Shown: piece after piece, positions 1-7,052 of the stretch
How the letters are laid out: every line of letters begins with the position of its first letter
Numbering within the stretch: the first letter of the stretch is position 1
Assembly: GCA_007129085.1 (NCBI GenBank)
Contig: SKWF01000039.1
Coordinates: 1 to 8,801 of the forward strand
Source of the DNA: Balneolaceae bacterium
GTDB taxonomy: Bacteria > Bacteroidota > Rhodothermia > Balneolales > Balneolaceae
Length of the DNA: 8,801 nt
Reading direction: 5' to 3'
The notes under the pieces: generated by a model
What the model was told of the DNA's origin: nothing
The model's input: the letters and a program-made list of their open reading frames with translations, nothing else
The model's database searches: none
Position numbers and translations under genes: made by a program

Positions 1-1820
1 AACGCCTCCCGTGTTTGGGATGAACGGCGTAGCAGATCTAAATTTTCATCTTCCTGATCAACAATAAAGGAGTTTTGCAGTAGTCGGCGAATTTCTGCTA
101 TCTGTTGCAGTTTCTCCTCCTTCATCTCCTCAAAAGGTGGGAACCGCTCCTGCAAAGCCTCCACTTCCTGTATCATCGTCTCGGGATTACTCTCCTTCCG
201 CTCCCGAAGTTTGTCCACAATCTCAAATACATCATCATCTGTTTCTGCTATGATGAACGCCGGATTTCGCCGATCATCCTCATCCACCCCTCTAGAAAAA
301 TCTCGAAACTCCTGGTACTCGGGAAATTCAGGTTCCAGATTTCCAAATTCGTATTCAAATTCCAGATTGCCTGAAAGTGATACAACAGCTACTGCCGCCA
401 CAATTCCCGTAACCACGATAGTTCGGGCGTAGGGAAATCGTCGAATCAGGGTTTTCTTCTTCACTTTTTCCGATCTCGGAGGAAGCAGAATCCAGTTCCA
501 TTTTTCAAAAAGAACCAGGATTGATGGCAGCACAAACAGCATGCAGAAGAGTGCAAAAAGAATTCCCAGCCCGGCGATAAACCCAAACTCAGAGAAGCCT
601 CTAAAATCGGCAAACATCAGCACAAAAAGTGCTGCAGCCGTTGTAAAAGCACTTACGGCAATAGCACTACCCGTTTTTTCGTAGGCTTGACTAATGCTGT
701 TTGCAACGGTATAGCCGGCAGCCCTCAGCTCAATATACCGGGCGTAGTAATGGATTCCGTAATCAATTCCGAGTCCAAACAGAATCACAAACAGCACTGA
801 GGTCATGGTGTTTAACACGCCCAGGTGTGCGTAGGTAATTCCGAAGGTCCACATCAAACTGATGAGCAGCGGAACGCCGATCACAAGAACCGGAACCGGG
901 GCCCGAATAAGGTGCGACCCCAGCGAGTGTTTCTGCTGTGAAGTATCACTCCTACGATAATTCACATATTTTTTGATGGAGAAATAGAGCAGAACCAGCA
1001 GAATTACGCTCGAAACACCGGTGGCAAAACTGTTCAACACATCACTCATTATAGAATCCAGCTCATTCAGGTGACGCTTCAGCCTCCCGCCAAACTGCAC
1101 CTCCATCTCCGGGTGGAAACTTGCCGGTTCAAGGCGATCAATAAGCCTGCTATACTCTTCAAACATATCTTCAAGATAGCGGGTATCACTTCTCGATCCG
1201 GACGGATAGAGTGTTAAGATAGCCAGCGTGCTATCGGCATTTACCGGGTACTCAGATGGAACAAGAATATCGTAACTGTCACGAAACCGTTCCAGATCGT
1301 CATCTGCTTCTTCAAACTCTTCATCATCATCGAAGTCATCATCAAAATCTACATAAAATGGGTTCGCTTCTTCCCTCGCCTGATCGATCTCCGCCTGCAG
1401 GTAATCGGTAATCCCGATCAACTCCTCCATTGTGGCGAGGTAAAGCGCATTATCTTTCAAAAACTCGGTATCTCTTCGAAACTCTGCCCGATTAAAAAAG
1501 GGAGCATCATGCCGATCGTAATGCAATTTCAGACTCTCTTCGGCAAGCTTTTCAGCAAACTCTACGTTCGCTTCAAAACTGGGTGATTTTATCGCCACCT
1601 CCATTTCGGTTTCTCCACCTGATGTTGCCTGCAGCTGCTCCAGTGCCTGCACGTTTGGATGAGTATCAGGCAGTAAATTTGCAAGGTCGGTATCTACCTG
1701 CAGCTTGATCGCATAAGTCCCCGCAAAAACTGCCAGAACAATCGCCGTAATCAACACCCAGTAGGGATGATTGATATTCAGGTTTATAAGTGGCTTAAAT
1801 AGTTTTATAAATTTTCGCAT
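1..1820 (-). CDS. MMPL/RND-superfamily exporter (3' end outside window)
   Basis: An open frame runs without a stop from an ATG at 1818-1820 to the window edge, giving 606 N-terminal residues (MRKFIKLFKPL...) with the C-terminus missing. The order is that of RND/MMPL transporters: TM1 near residues 22-40, a large periplasmic loop, five clustered membrane segments at about 267-435, a basic cytoplasmic linker, TM7 near 465-482 and the start of a second periplasmic loop. TM4 carries FGLGIDYGIHYYARY; its Asp353-Tyr354 pair matches the proton-relay DY pair of MmpL-type exporters. These proteins use the proton gradient to move lipids or other hydrophobic molecules out of the inner membrane; the substrate here is unknown. 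The first periplasmic loop has a very acidic run at about residues 158-176. The start is 60 bases downstream of the DUF3047 gene on the same strand, so the two are probably co-transcribed. Confidence 0.88.
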   Translation of the reverse strand, partial: MRKFIKLFKPLINLNINHPYWVLITAIVLAVFAGTYAIKLQVDTDLANLLPDTHPNVQALEQLQATSGGETEMEVAIKSPSFEANVEFAEKLAEESLKLHYDRHDAPFFNRAEFRRDTEFLKDNALYLATMEELIGITDYLQAEIDQAREEANPFYVDFDDDFDDDEEFEEADDDLERFRDSYDILVPSEYPVNADSTLAILTLYPSGSRSDTRYLEDMFEEYSRLIDRLEPASFHPEMEVQFGGRLKRHLNELDSIMSDVLNSFATGVSSVILLVLLYFSIKKYVNYRRSDTSQQKHSLGSHLIRAPVPVLVIGVPLLISLMWTFGITYAHLGVLNTMTSVLFVILFGLGIDYGIHYYARYIELRAAGYTVANSISQAYEKTGSAIAVSAFTTAAALFVLMFADFRGFSEFGFIAGLGILFALFCMLFVLPSILVLFEKWNWILLPPRSEKVKKKTLIRRFPYARTIVVTGIVAAVAVVSLSGNLEFEYEFGNLEPEFPEYQEFRDFSRGVDEDDRRNPAFIIAETDDDVFEIVDKLRERKESNPETMIQEVEALQERFPPFEEMKEEKLQQIAEIRRLLQNSFIVDQEDENLDLLRRSSQTREA

Positions 1821-1880
1821 AAACTAGTAGGCGTGCTGTAAATAGTCCTTCAAATAAACTGATGAAATAATACAATCTAT

Positions 1881-2648
1881 TTAATTGCGGATCGGGTGTA
1901 GTTCAAAATTATCGTAATCAGCCTTTGTGAACGACTGCGTATCATCAGAAGCGCTTAATATAAGCAATGCTATGGGTCTTTTCGGAGGTTTTTCACCGAA
2001 AAACCGTTCGTAATCCTCCACGATATTTCTTTCAAAGGTTTTCCACTCTCCAATACCTTCCTTTCCTGTACCAACAACAATAATTCTCTGCCGCCCACGA
2101 AGTTTCGAAAACTCCGAGCCTACAGGATGTTTCGAGCTCCAGGTGTACCGGATTGAAACCGGTACGGTTTGGAAGAAAAGCCTGCTCGTATCAAATACAA
2201 CGTAAACACTCGCAGCCACATCATTTCGCCGGCTGCTGTTTTCGTCTCCTCCTTCGGGAATATCATGGATCCGCCAATCCCATTTAAGAATGGGGTTCTG
2301 ATGGATATCCAAGCCCTCTTTATCAATCAGGGGGAAATTTAAATGTTTGGCCTGAACACCTTCAAACCGTAAAAATTTACGGCTGTTTTCCTCTACAATC
2401 CGATACTTGTATTCGCTTTTGAGTGGTTCATCGTACGTTGCGGGAATCCTATCTCCATCGCGGTTGTACCACTCGTTCGGAATAGTACCCACATCGTAAT
2501 GTTGAAAATCTTCAAAATAGACGACACCATCATCACCAAACGTAATAGAATTGATCGCCTCTCGGTCTTCATCATATTGAGCAGATGATATTTGTGGCAA
2601 AATAGCAATCAACAAAAAGCCGAGAATAGAAAGCAATATTTTTTTCAC
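1881..2648 (-). CDS. Secreted DUF3047 domain protein
   Basis: A complete 255-residue protein. The start codon is GTG (CAC at 2646-2648), chosen because it begins a classic signal peptide: MKK, a hydrophobic core LLSILGFLLIAILPQI, and SSA-Q as the likely cleavage site at 23/24. The mature part resembles DUF3047: a FEDF start, LKWDWRIHDIPEG (residues 121-133), a polar SSRRND turn, ASVYVVFD (146-153), IRYTWSS (167-172), a late EDY, and a closing ADYDNFEL (243-250). The family is thought to form a beta-sandwich that may bind a ligand in the periplasm; no activity is established. It lacks a lipobox cysteine, so it should be soluble. With the MMPL exporter 60 bases downstream it may act as a periplasmic partner, which is inference from order only. 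No strong ribosome-binding site precedes the GTG. Confidence 0.85.
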   Translation of the reverse strand: MKKILLSILGFLLIAILPQISSAQYDEDREAINSITFGDDGVVYFEDFQHYDVGTIPNEWYNRDGDRIPATYDEPLKSEYKYRIVEENSRKFLRFEGVQAKHLNFPLIDKEGLDIHQNPILKWDWRIHDIPEGGDENSSRRNDVAASVYVVFDTSRLFFQTVPVSIRYTWSSKHPVGSEFSKLRGRQRIIVVGTGKEGIGEWKTFERNIVEDYERFFGEKPPKRPIALLILSASDDTQSFTKADYDNFELHPIRN

Positions 2649-2812
2649 AGAATCAGATTTAATCGTTTGGAATTCTTAGATTTGACTGCCAACGGATTTA
2701 GAATCTATTCCGTATTTTTGGAGAGCAGAAAGTGCTATTTATTTAATACTTTTACGTTCGTAAAGTTCCCATTATTAAGAGACCGAACAAAACCGAAATC
2801 AATACTATTCCC
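2649..2812. promoter_or_regulatory. Divergent intergenic promoter region
   Basis: This spacer separates the minus-strand DUF3047 gene from the plus-strand pair starting at 2813, so it should hold promoters for both. On the plus strand I see TTGACT at 2682-2687, 18 bases, then TATTCC at 2706-2711, a plausible sigma-70-like pair. Next to it is TATTTTTG at 2713-2720, which fits the Bacteroidetes -7 consensus TAnnTTTG, but the only upstream TTTG (2681-2684) is 28 bases away, which is too far. A perfect 14-base palindrome, TTTACG-TT-CGTAAA, lies at 2751-2764, about 50 bases before the downstream start, and could be an operator. I see no convincing minus-strand promoter. Confidence 0.4.
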
Positions 2813-3316
2813 ATGAACAAATTATCTGCTAAACGCGGATTGAAAGTAATCGGAATTACACTGCTTATTTATGCAGTGCTGGTTGCTCCCCATGAAGGGG
2901 AGTTCTGGCCATTTAGCATCTATCCGATGTTTTCGCAGGCCGGAAACCCGTGGACCCGCGCCATGGTTCTCGATGTAACTGATCAACCTGCCGACGAAAT
3001 CTGGGAGATGCACGCCCTTGAAGATCGCACCGCCGATGCTGTTCCTGTTGGACGGTACGGCGTAGACCAGATCGACTTCTCCAACTTTGTATCCAAAACC
3101 GAAAACTGGACAGAACAGCGTCGTAACGCCTTAATAACGATGTTTGGGGCCGATGAGATTCAGGATCAACAGTGGATGGTATCAAAAGTTAAAGGCGAAC
3201 TCGTCGGGCAGGATTCGGTAGCCATTCGCATCGTCCCGTTCATTAAAATTACGGCTGATGATACCGAGCTCAATCCAAACCTGCCGGAATCTGATTACTT
3301 TAGGGGGGCGCAATGA
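2813..3316 (+). CDS. Small membrane-anchored protein with WPFSIYPMFS motif
   Basis: A 167-residue protein of unknown function. Residues 9-26 form one hydrophobic segment, followed at once by HEGEFWPFSIYPMFSQAGNPW (motif core at residues 31-41). I recall WPFSxYPMFS-like motifs in uncharacterised bacterial proteins found near HTTM genes, but cannot confirm this here. The rest is a soluble acidic domain with no cysteines and no catalytic motif I recognise; it probably faces the periplasm if the N-terminal segment is an uncleaved anchor. The ATG at 2813 is the first in frame after the divergent spacer. The stop overlaps the start of the next gene in an ATGA (3313-3316), which implies translational coupling and a joint function. 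It could be an accessory subunit of the HTTM-like protein; that is inference. Confidence 0.8.
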   Translation: MNKLSAKRGLKVIGITLLIYAVLVAPHEGEFWPFSIYPMFSQAGNPWTRAMVLDVTDQPADEIWEMHALEDRTADAVPVGRYGVDQIDFSNFVSKTENWTEQRRNALITMFGADEIQDQQWMVSKVKGELVGQDSVAIRIVPFIKITADDTELNPNLPESDYFRGAQ

Positions 3317-4203
3317 GCTGGAAAGAGAAACTGTCTTACGAACTATTTGAACCCGACCGCGACCAGAGTCCCGGTGAAATTGTATTCTTTAAACTTTTCG
3401 AGCTCTTTGTGCTCTTTTACACCATCAAATTTGCGTGGGAGTGGGGAGTCTACACGCAGTTTCGAAACGTAGAGGTGGTTCTCCCACTCGGGCTGGCCAA
3501 CTATTTCGATATTTCCATCTTTTTTGATTACAATCTCGCGCTGATCAACGCCGGGTTTATCACCATTATCGGCATTGCCAGCTACTTTCGGCTCGGCTAC
3601 AAATGGCAATATATGGTGGTTATGGTACTGCTCCACATCCAGTATGTTGCGCGTTTTTCGCAGGGAGAAATTCCGCACAGCCAAAACCTGATCGGCATGT
3701 CGGTACTCTGTTTTGCCATCGGCGCCTGGTTTTTCCCCGACAAAAAGCAGATGCCCCGTTTTGTAATGGGCTCCATCATCTTTTTTATCGGCCTGGGCTA
3801 CACCTCCGCTTTCTTTGCAAAACTAATCGGTACCGGTTTTAACTGGTTTGATGGACGCCATCTCTGGCTCTGGATTGGCGAAAAAAGCATCGATATTTTA
3901 TCACGTGAAGGAGCATGGAGCCCCAACTTTCTCCAGTCGCTCGCGCTTCAAAGTACCGCTATGGCATCCCTCATTCTGCTTATCGGCTGGTTTACCGAGC
4001 TTATTGGATTTACCATGTGGTGGAAAAAACTTCGACCCTACACCACAACGCTGCTCATCGGCATGCATTTTGGCATTACCTTAACCATGAATATCCGGTT
4101 TGATGCCTTTGTCATTCAGCTCATTTTGGTTGGTTTTCCCTGGTATATCCTGCTGGATCGATACATAAAATCCACGCCGAAGTATTTAAAGCGGTGGGTT
4201 TAG
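3313..4203 (+). CDS. HTTM-like (gamma-carboxylase-type) integral membrane protein
   Basis: A 296-residue multi-pass membrane protein with about six to eight hydrophobic segments. Several signatures resemble the HTTM domain related to vitamin K-dependent gamma-carboxylase: SAFFAKLIGTGFNWFDGRH (residues 165-183) and MHFGITLTMNIRF (251-263), in which the histidine and asparagine recur in the same relative place as in carboxylase-type proteins. Lys170 sits where the carboxylase family has its lysine before a W..G segment. Bacterial HTTM proteins have no settled reaction, so I do not assign carboxylase activity. The ATG overlaps the stop of the WPFSIYPMFS gene by four bases, so the two are one operon. 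A divergent relative with the same H-F-x4-T-x-N-I-x-F signature is encoded at 7954-8801. The stop is 10 bases before a composite repeat half that may act as its terminator. Confidence 0.72.
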   Translation: MSWKEKLSYELFEPDRDQSPGEIVFFKLFELFVLFYTIKFAWEWGVYTQFRNVEVVLPLGLANYFDISIFFDYNLALINAGFITIIGIASYFRLGYKWQYMVVMVLLHIQYVARFSQGEIPHSQNLIGMSVLCFAIGAWFFPDKKQMPRFVMGSIIFFIGLGYTSAFFAKLIGTGFNWFDGRHLWLWIGEKSIDILSREGAWSPNFLQSLALQSTAMASLILLIGWFTELIGFTMWWKKLRPYTTTLLIGMHFGITLTMNIRFDAFVIQLILVGFPWYILLDRYIKSTPKYLKRWV

Positions 4204-4212
4204 GGCCCAACC

Positions 4213-4318
4213 TTGCCCCATCCCCTGCCTTCGCCGAAGCGGCTACGCGCAGGCAGGCCTGTCCCCTTCCCCATCAATCCGCCATCCGGCGAATTGACAT
4301 GGAAGGGGCACTCTTTAA
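4213..4318 (+). repeat. Composite hairpin repeat, copy A, left half (interrupted)
   Basis: This matches the left half of the copies at 7151-7304 and 7794-7947. It starts with TTGCCCCATCCCCTG, is interrupted by a 34-base insertion at 4228-4261, and then runs identically to copy B for 58 bases (4261-4318 against 7165-7222). It holds stem-loop 1 (4263-4308): CCCCTTCC pairs with GGAAGGGG, and inside CAATCCGCC pairs with GGCGAATTG (one mismatch) around an ATCC loop. Similarity to the other copies ends after CTCTTTAA. It lies just after the stop of the HTTM-like gene. Confidence 0.85.
4228..4257. repeat. Nested palindromic insertion in copy A with CCTG duplication
   Basis: Compared with copies B and C, copy A has 34 extra bases. 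They read as a 30-base segment beginning CCTTCGCCGAAGCGGC and ending GCAGGCAGG, with CCTG on both sides (4224-4227 and 4258-4261). With the left CCTG it folds as CCTGCCT against AGGCAGG, with an inner GCCG-AAG-CGGC stem. The undisturbed copies show the empty site with a single CCTG. Because CCTG is also the palindrome's own end, a 34-base element without duplication is equally possible. Confidence 0.75.
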
Positions 4319-4390
4319 ATAGCTTATCAGCCTTTTATAAATAGTCTCATCTCCTTATGATTTAACCGCGGGGCCGCTGGATTGACGTAC

Positions 4391-4409
4391 AACGGGCAGC
4401 CTGCCCGTT
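4391..4409. repeat. Perfect inverted repeat, 9-base arms, 1-base spacer
   Basis: AACGGGCAG (4391-4399) and CTGCCCGTT (4401-4409) are exact reverse complements around a single C. The same CTGCCCGTTG string recurs at 4506-4515, so CAACGGGCAG at 4390-4399 can also pair over a 106-base loop. Either fold could form in RNA or as a cruciform. It is not followed by a clear T-run, so I do not call it a terminator. Confidence 0.7.
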
Positions 4410-4552
4410 AGCTTAGAAAATTAAAAGGCACTCTCGGTTAAGCTGACCGGGGTACTGTAAAGCGGAGAGTGAGCGAAGTCATCCCGACCGCTTTTGATTC
4501 GGGGCCTGCCCGTTGATTTTTCTAATAATCTCGAGAGGAGACAGGAGGTTGA

Positions 4553-4568
4553 TCCGTCAGCTGACGGA
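4553..4568. repeat. Perfect 16-base palindrome TCCGTCAGCTGACGGA
   Basis: TCCGTCAG (4553-4560) is followed directly by its reverse complement CTGACGGA (4561-4568). GGAG upstream (near 4544) and CTCC downstream (near 4574) can extend the structure. There is no T-run. Its position among other palindromes suggests a dispersed intergenic repeat rather than an operator for a nearby start codon, since both flanking genes end here. Confidence 0.7.
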
Positions 4569-4576
4569 GAAAACTC

Positions 4577-4652
4577 CAGAGGTGTGTTTTTATGAGGTTT
4601 ATGAGCCTAATATTAATTTCATCTCTTACCGAGGCTTCCCAACACACCCCTG
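4577..4652. repeat. Inverted repeat with 12-base arms and 52-base interior
   Basis: CAGAGGTGTGTT (4577-4588) is the reverse complement of AACACACCCCTG (4641-4652) except for one base. The interior is AT-rich and starts with TTTATGAGG. The shape is that of a small palindromic unit or miniature element; I see no second copy in the window to prove mobility. Confidence 0.55.
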
Positions 4653-4680
4653 ACAACTACGCTGAACGCTTCGTTGCCTG

Positions 4681-4698
4681 TCCCCTCTCAAGAGGGGA
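4681..4698. repeat. Perfect hairpin TCCCCTCT-CA-AGAGGGGA
   Basis: Eight-base arms around a CA centre, directly abutting the right half of composite repeat A. It is not present at the same place in copies B and C, so it belongs to whatever was joined to the half-element. On the plus strand it is followed by TTAAAAAAA, on the minus strand by CAGGCAACG, so a terminator role is unlikely. Confidence 0.65.
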
Positions 4699-4760
4699 TT
4701 AAAAAAAGCCCCTCCCCGTTTTGTTCTTTTGCAAAATGGGGAGGGGTTGGGGTGGGGCAA
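4699..4760 (+). repeat. Composite hairpin repeat, copy A, right half
   Basis: From TTAAAAAAAGCCCC onward this matches the right half of copies B and C. It holds stem-loop 2 and ends in TTGGGGTGGGGCAA. On the plus strand there are four runs of four G at 4738-4741, 4743-4746, 4749-4752 and 4754-4757 with loops A, TT and T, a textbook G-quadruplex pattern. It is separated from the left half by about 380 bases. A translated frame across it (PHPNPSPFCKRTKRGG) is an artefact of the repeat. Confidence 0.85.
4701..4746 (-). terminator. Intrinsic terminator for the CCC transporter gene
   Basis: On the minus strand, about 90 bases after the transporter stop, a 15-base-pair stem (4709-4723 with 4732-4746, one G-T wobble, 8-base loop) is followed by C and then seven T (reverse complement of 4701-4707). 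This is the form of a Rho-independent terminator and is supplied by the repeat's right half. Confidence 0.65.
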
Positions 4761-4832
4761 GCACAACCGGGAAGAAACTTTATAATCAACTCTTCTAAGG
4801 AGGACTTTTAAGCTTCCATTTCCCACCACCCA

Positions 4833-7052
4833 TCAAGCCAATATATTTTCATTGCCGGAGTCGGCTACGAAAACGCAAGCGGATCTGGTCAGTTCAACGT
4901 AGGTGCGAAGTTGGTCGATTTTAGGATCTTCCGTAAGGCCGAAGAAATCAACGTCAGCCTGGGGAGCACTCTGCAAGGCTTCTTCGAATGTTCCAATTTC
5001 TACATGTGCTGAGGCGTCTTTCAGTCGTGCCACATCAAGCAGATTCTCAAGATAACGGTAGGCATTTTCTACCTGAGATTCCTCCACCACGGTAATGACT
5101 CTCATCTCGGCATTCCAGTTCTTCTTTAGTTTATAGGCAGAGAGCAGCGCAAGATCTACATTACCGAGATCCATATTCAGATCCCAGTGTGGACTTTGCT
5201 CCCTCACCCACACATTTACACTCGCCTGTCGGCCCAGCTGAGCCACTGGATCCTCAAGATAGAGCTGAATCCCCATATTGTAGTGCCTCGCCTCATTCAG
5301 AATACTTAGAAGCTCATCATCTTTACTTTTGTCGTTCGAAACCCTGAGGAAGAGAATATTGGGCTTAAAAAATGTACCCTGCAGAGTTTGCAATGAATTA
5401 AGTACGGCTTCTCTATAATTTAGTGAGTCGATCACTGACCAACGGGTGTACACATTTTCTCGACTAAACGAGCTGGCGAGGGTAAAAAGATCGTCGCGTA
5501 AAATGTCGGTGCTCATTTTTTCCGCAACCCCGATCAGTTTGATGGAGCCTTTGGGATATACCAGGTTACGAACCAGGCTGAAGCTTCCCCTGAGCTCACG
5601 CGAGCTGCGTACCGGCACAAGCAGATTGGCTTTCCATGCCCGTTCGTTATCTGCGGGCAGCATCGACACTTTTTTGGCAGCCCATTCGGCTAATGACACA
5701 AATAGGCCACTCCTCATGTCGCCGTAGGGTATTTTCAGCTTCCGATTGGTCAAATAGAGATAGGCGGCAATTACAAATGCGATGGAGATAAGACCAAACG
5801 TAGCATTGATTATAAACATCGTAAAGAGGCAACCCAGCGTACCGATCAGTGGAACAAAACGCGGCACCGGAAAAGTGGGGCGAAAACTAACCATATCCAT
5901 CCGCTGTTCAATGAAAACCACCAGGTTTATCATCATATATGTAATGAGAAAAAACATGGTAATGAGCGGGGCGATGGTGTTGAGGTCGCGTACCATAAGT
6001 GTGACAATCACGATACCGCCGGTAAGCAGAATGGCATTTCGAGGCTCACCGTTACCGGCAAGTTTTGAAAAGAGTTCCCCGCCTGGAAAAATACGGTGAT
6101 CGCCCAGCGCCTGCAGAATTCGCGGTGCCCCAACAATGGATGCCAGCGCAGAGGAGAAAGTAGCACCGAGGAGGCCGGCCAAAACAGCAGGTGGTGAAAA
6201 TGCGTAGTCGATCATCACGTTATAATTGCTCACCAGCTCATCAGGCGTCGCCACGCGGGATAGCCAGTATCCGGCCAGAACATAAATTACATAACAGATT
6301 AGAATGGCTGATATAGTGCCCAGAGGTATCGCTTTTTTTGGATTTTTGAGCTCACCAGACATATTGGCCCCAGCCATAATTCCGGTGGCTGCGGGAAAGA
6401 ATACAGCAAAAACGACCCAAAAACTGACTCCCGGAAAATCATCCTCACTTGCACCGGGAAATTCGCCAAACCACTGTGGATCGTGCTCCATCACACCAAA
6501 AAAAACGCTCGCACCAACTGAAAGCAGCGCCCCAATGATTACCGCCAAGATGATATACTGAATGCGAAACGCAAGACGGGCGCTCAGAAAAGCCACGGTG
6601 AAAAGCAAGGCAAATACGGTAACATCTACCAGAAGCGCGTGATGTTCCGGAAAAATGTAGAGCCAACCCTCTCTGAATCCAAAGATATACATGGTAATGG
6701 CAAAGGTTTGTGCCAGGTAGAGCGGAATTCCCACACTGCCACCAACTTCCAGCCCGAGCGACTGCGAGATGATTGAATAAGCACCGCCCGCTTTAATACG
6801 AATATTGGTGGTAATGCACGACATGGAGAGTGCCGTAAAAGTGACGATGATAAAGGCGAGCGTAACGATTCCAAGTCCGCCGAGCAGGCCGGCGTTACCA
6901 ATTACCCATCCGTGACGTACAAAGAGAATTACGCCAAGAATTGTTAAAAGCGTAGGAACGAAGACCCCTGCAAATGTTCCGTATTTATTCTGAACGGTAG
7001 ACTCACGTTCATCAACCTGCTCCTGGAGTGACTCTGCTGATGATTCTTCCAT
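4833..7052 (-). CDS. Cation-chloride cotransporter (CCC/SLC12-like) of the APC superfamily
   Basis: A complete 739-residue protein. Residues 25-435 form the twelve-helix APC core with strong CCC signatures: GTFAGVFVPTLLTILGVILF (25-44), TTNIRIKAGGAY (81-92), FFPAATGIMAGANMSGELKNP (218-238) and GATFSSALASIVGAPRILQAL (296-316). Against NKCC-type transporters, Tyr122, Pro220 and Thr223 match potassium-site residues and Ala297, Ser300 and Ser301 match the sodium site, but the TM1 Asn of NKCC is Thr37 here. Residues 440-739 are a soluble region, starting WKANLLVPV, like the cytoplasmic USP-like regulatory domain of prokaryotic CCC proteins. It should move chloride with cations across the inner membrane, helping ion balance or osmotic adaptation. 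The ATG at 7050-7052 precedes the conserved core by a normal short acidic tail. It ends convergent to the HTTM-like gene. General amino-acid permease is a less likely alternative. Confidence 0.87.
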   Translation of the reverse strand: MEESSAESLQEQVDERESTVQNKYGTFAGVFVPTLLTILGVILFVRHGWVIGNAGLLGGLGIVTLAFIIVTFTALSMSCITTNIRIKAGGAYSIISQSLGLEVGGSVGIPLYLAQTFAITMYIFGFREGWLYIFPEHHALLVDVTVFALLFTVAFLSARLAFRIQYIILAVIIGALLSVGASVFFGVMEHDPQWFGEFPGASEDDFPGVSFWVVFAVFFPAATGIMAGANMSGELKNPKKAIPLGTISAILICYVIYVLAGYWLSRVATPDELVSNYNVMIDYAFSPPAVLAGLLGATFSSALASIVGAPRILQALGDHRIFPGGELFSKLAGNGEPRNAILLTGGIVIVTLMVRDLNTIAPLITMFFLITYMMINLVVFIEQRMDMVSFRPTFPVPRFVPLIGTLGCLFTMFIINATFGLISIAFVIAAYLYLTNRKLKIPYGDMRSGLFVSLAEWAAKKVSMLPADNERAWKANLLVPVRSSRELRGSFSLVRNLVYPKGSIKLIGVAEKMSTDILRDDLFTLASSFSRENVYTRWSVIDSLNYREAVLNSLQTLQGTFFKPNILFLRVSNDKSKDDELLSILNEARHYNMGIQLYLEDPVAQLGRQASVNVWVREQSPHWDLNMDLGNVDLALLSAYKLKKNWNAEMRVITVVEESQVENAYRYLENLLDVARLKDASAHVEIGTFEEALQSAPQADVDFFGLTEDPKIDQLRTYVELTRSACVFVADSGNENILA

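Larger units (their letters stand above)
4319..4680. other. Non-coding spacer rich in palindromes, splitting copy A
   Basis: No credible gene lies here. The stretch separates the two halves of composite repeat A and replaces about 20 bases of the AT-rich middle seen in copies B and C. It is made almost entirely of inverted repeats: AACGGGCAG-C-CTGCCCGTT at 4391-4409, a distant partner CTGCCCGTTG at 4506-4515, the perfect palindrome at 4553-4568, and a 12-base inverted pair at 4577-4588/4641-4652. Between them CACTCTC (near 4422) can pair with GAGAGTG (near 4464), and AAAGCGG with CCGCTTT. The GAGCGAAGTC string near 4470 resembles a common intergenic repeat type, from memory only. Confidence 0.6.

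Noticed and set aside
105..432. Two plus-strand open frames near the left edge
   Set aside because: They lie antisense to the MMPL exporter frame, whose translation shows clear RND features across the same bases.
2592..2816. Plus-strand 74-codon frame in the divergent spacer
   Set aside because: It overlaps the signal-peptide end of the DUF3047 gene and the promoter region, and its residues show no domain or compositional sign of a protein.
4626..4829. Minus-strand open frame of 67 codons between repeat A and the transporter
   Set aside because: Half of it is the translated composite repeat (PHPNPSPFCKRTKRGG) and hairpin (NPLLRGDRQ). Overlap with the terminator and no family match argue it is not a protein.
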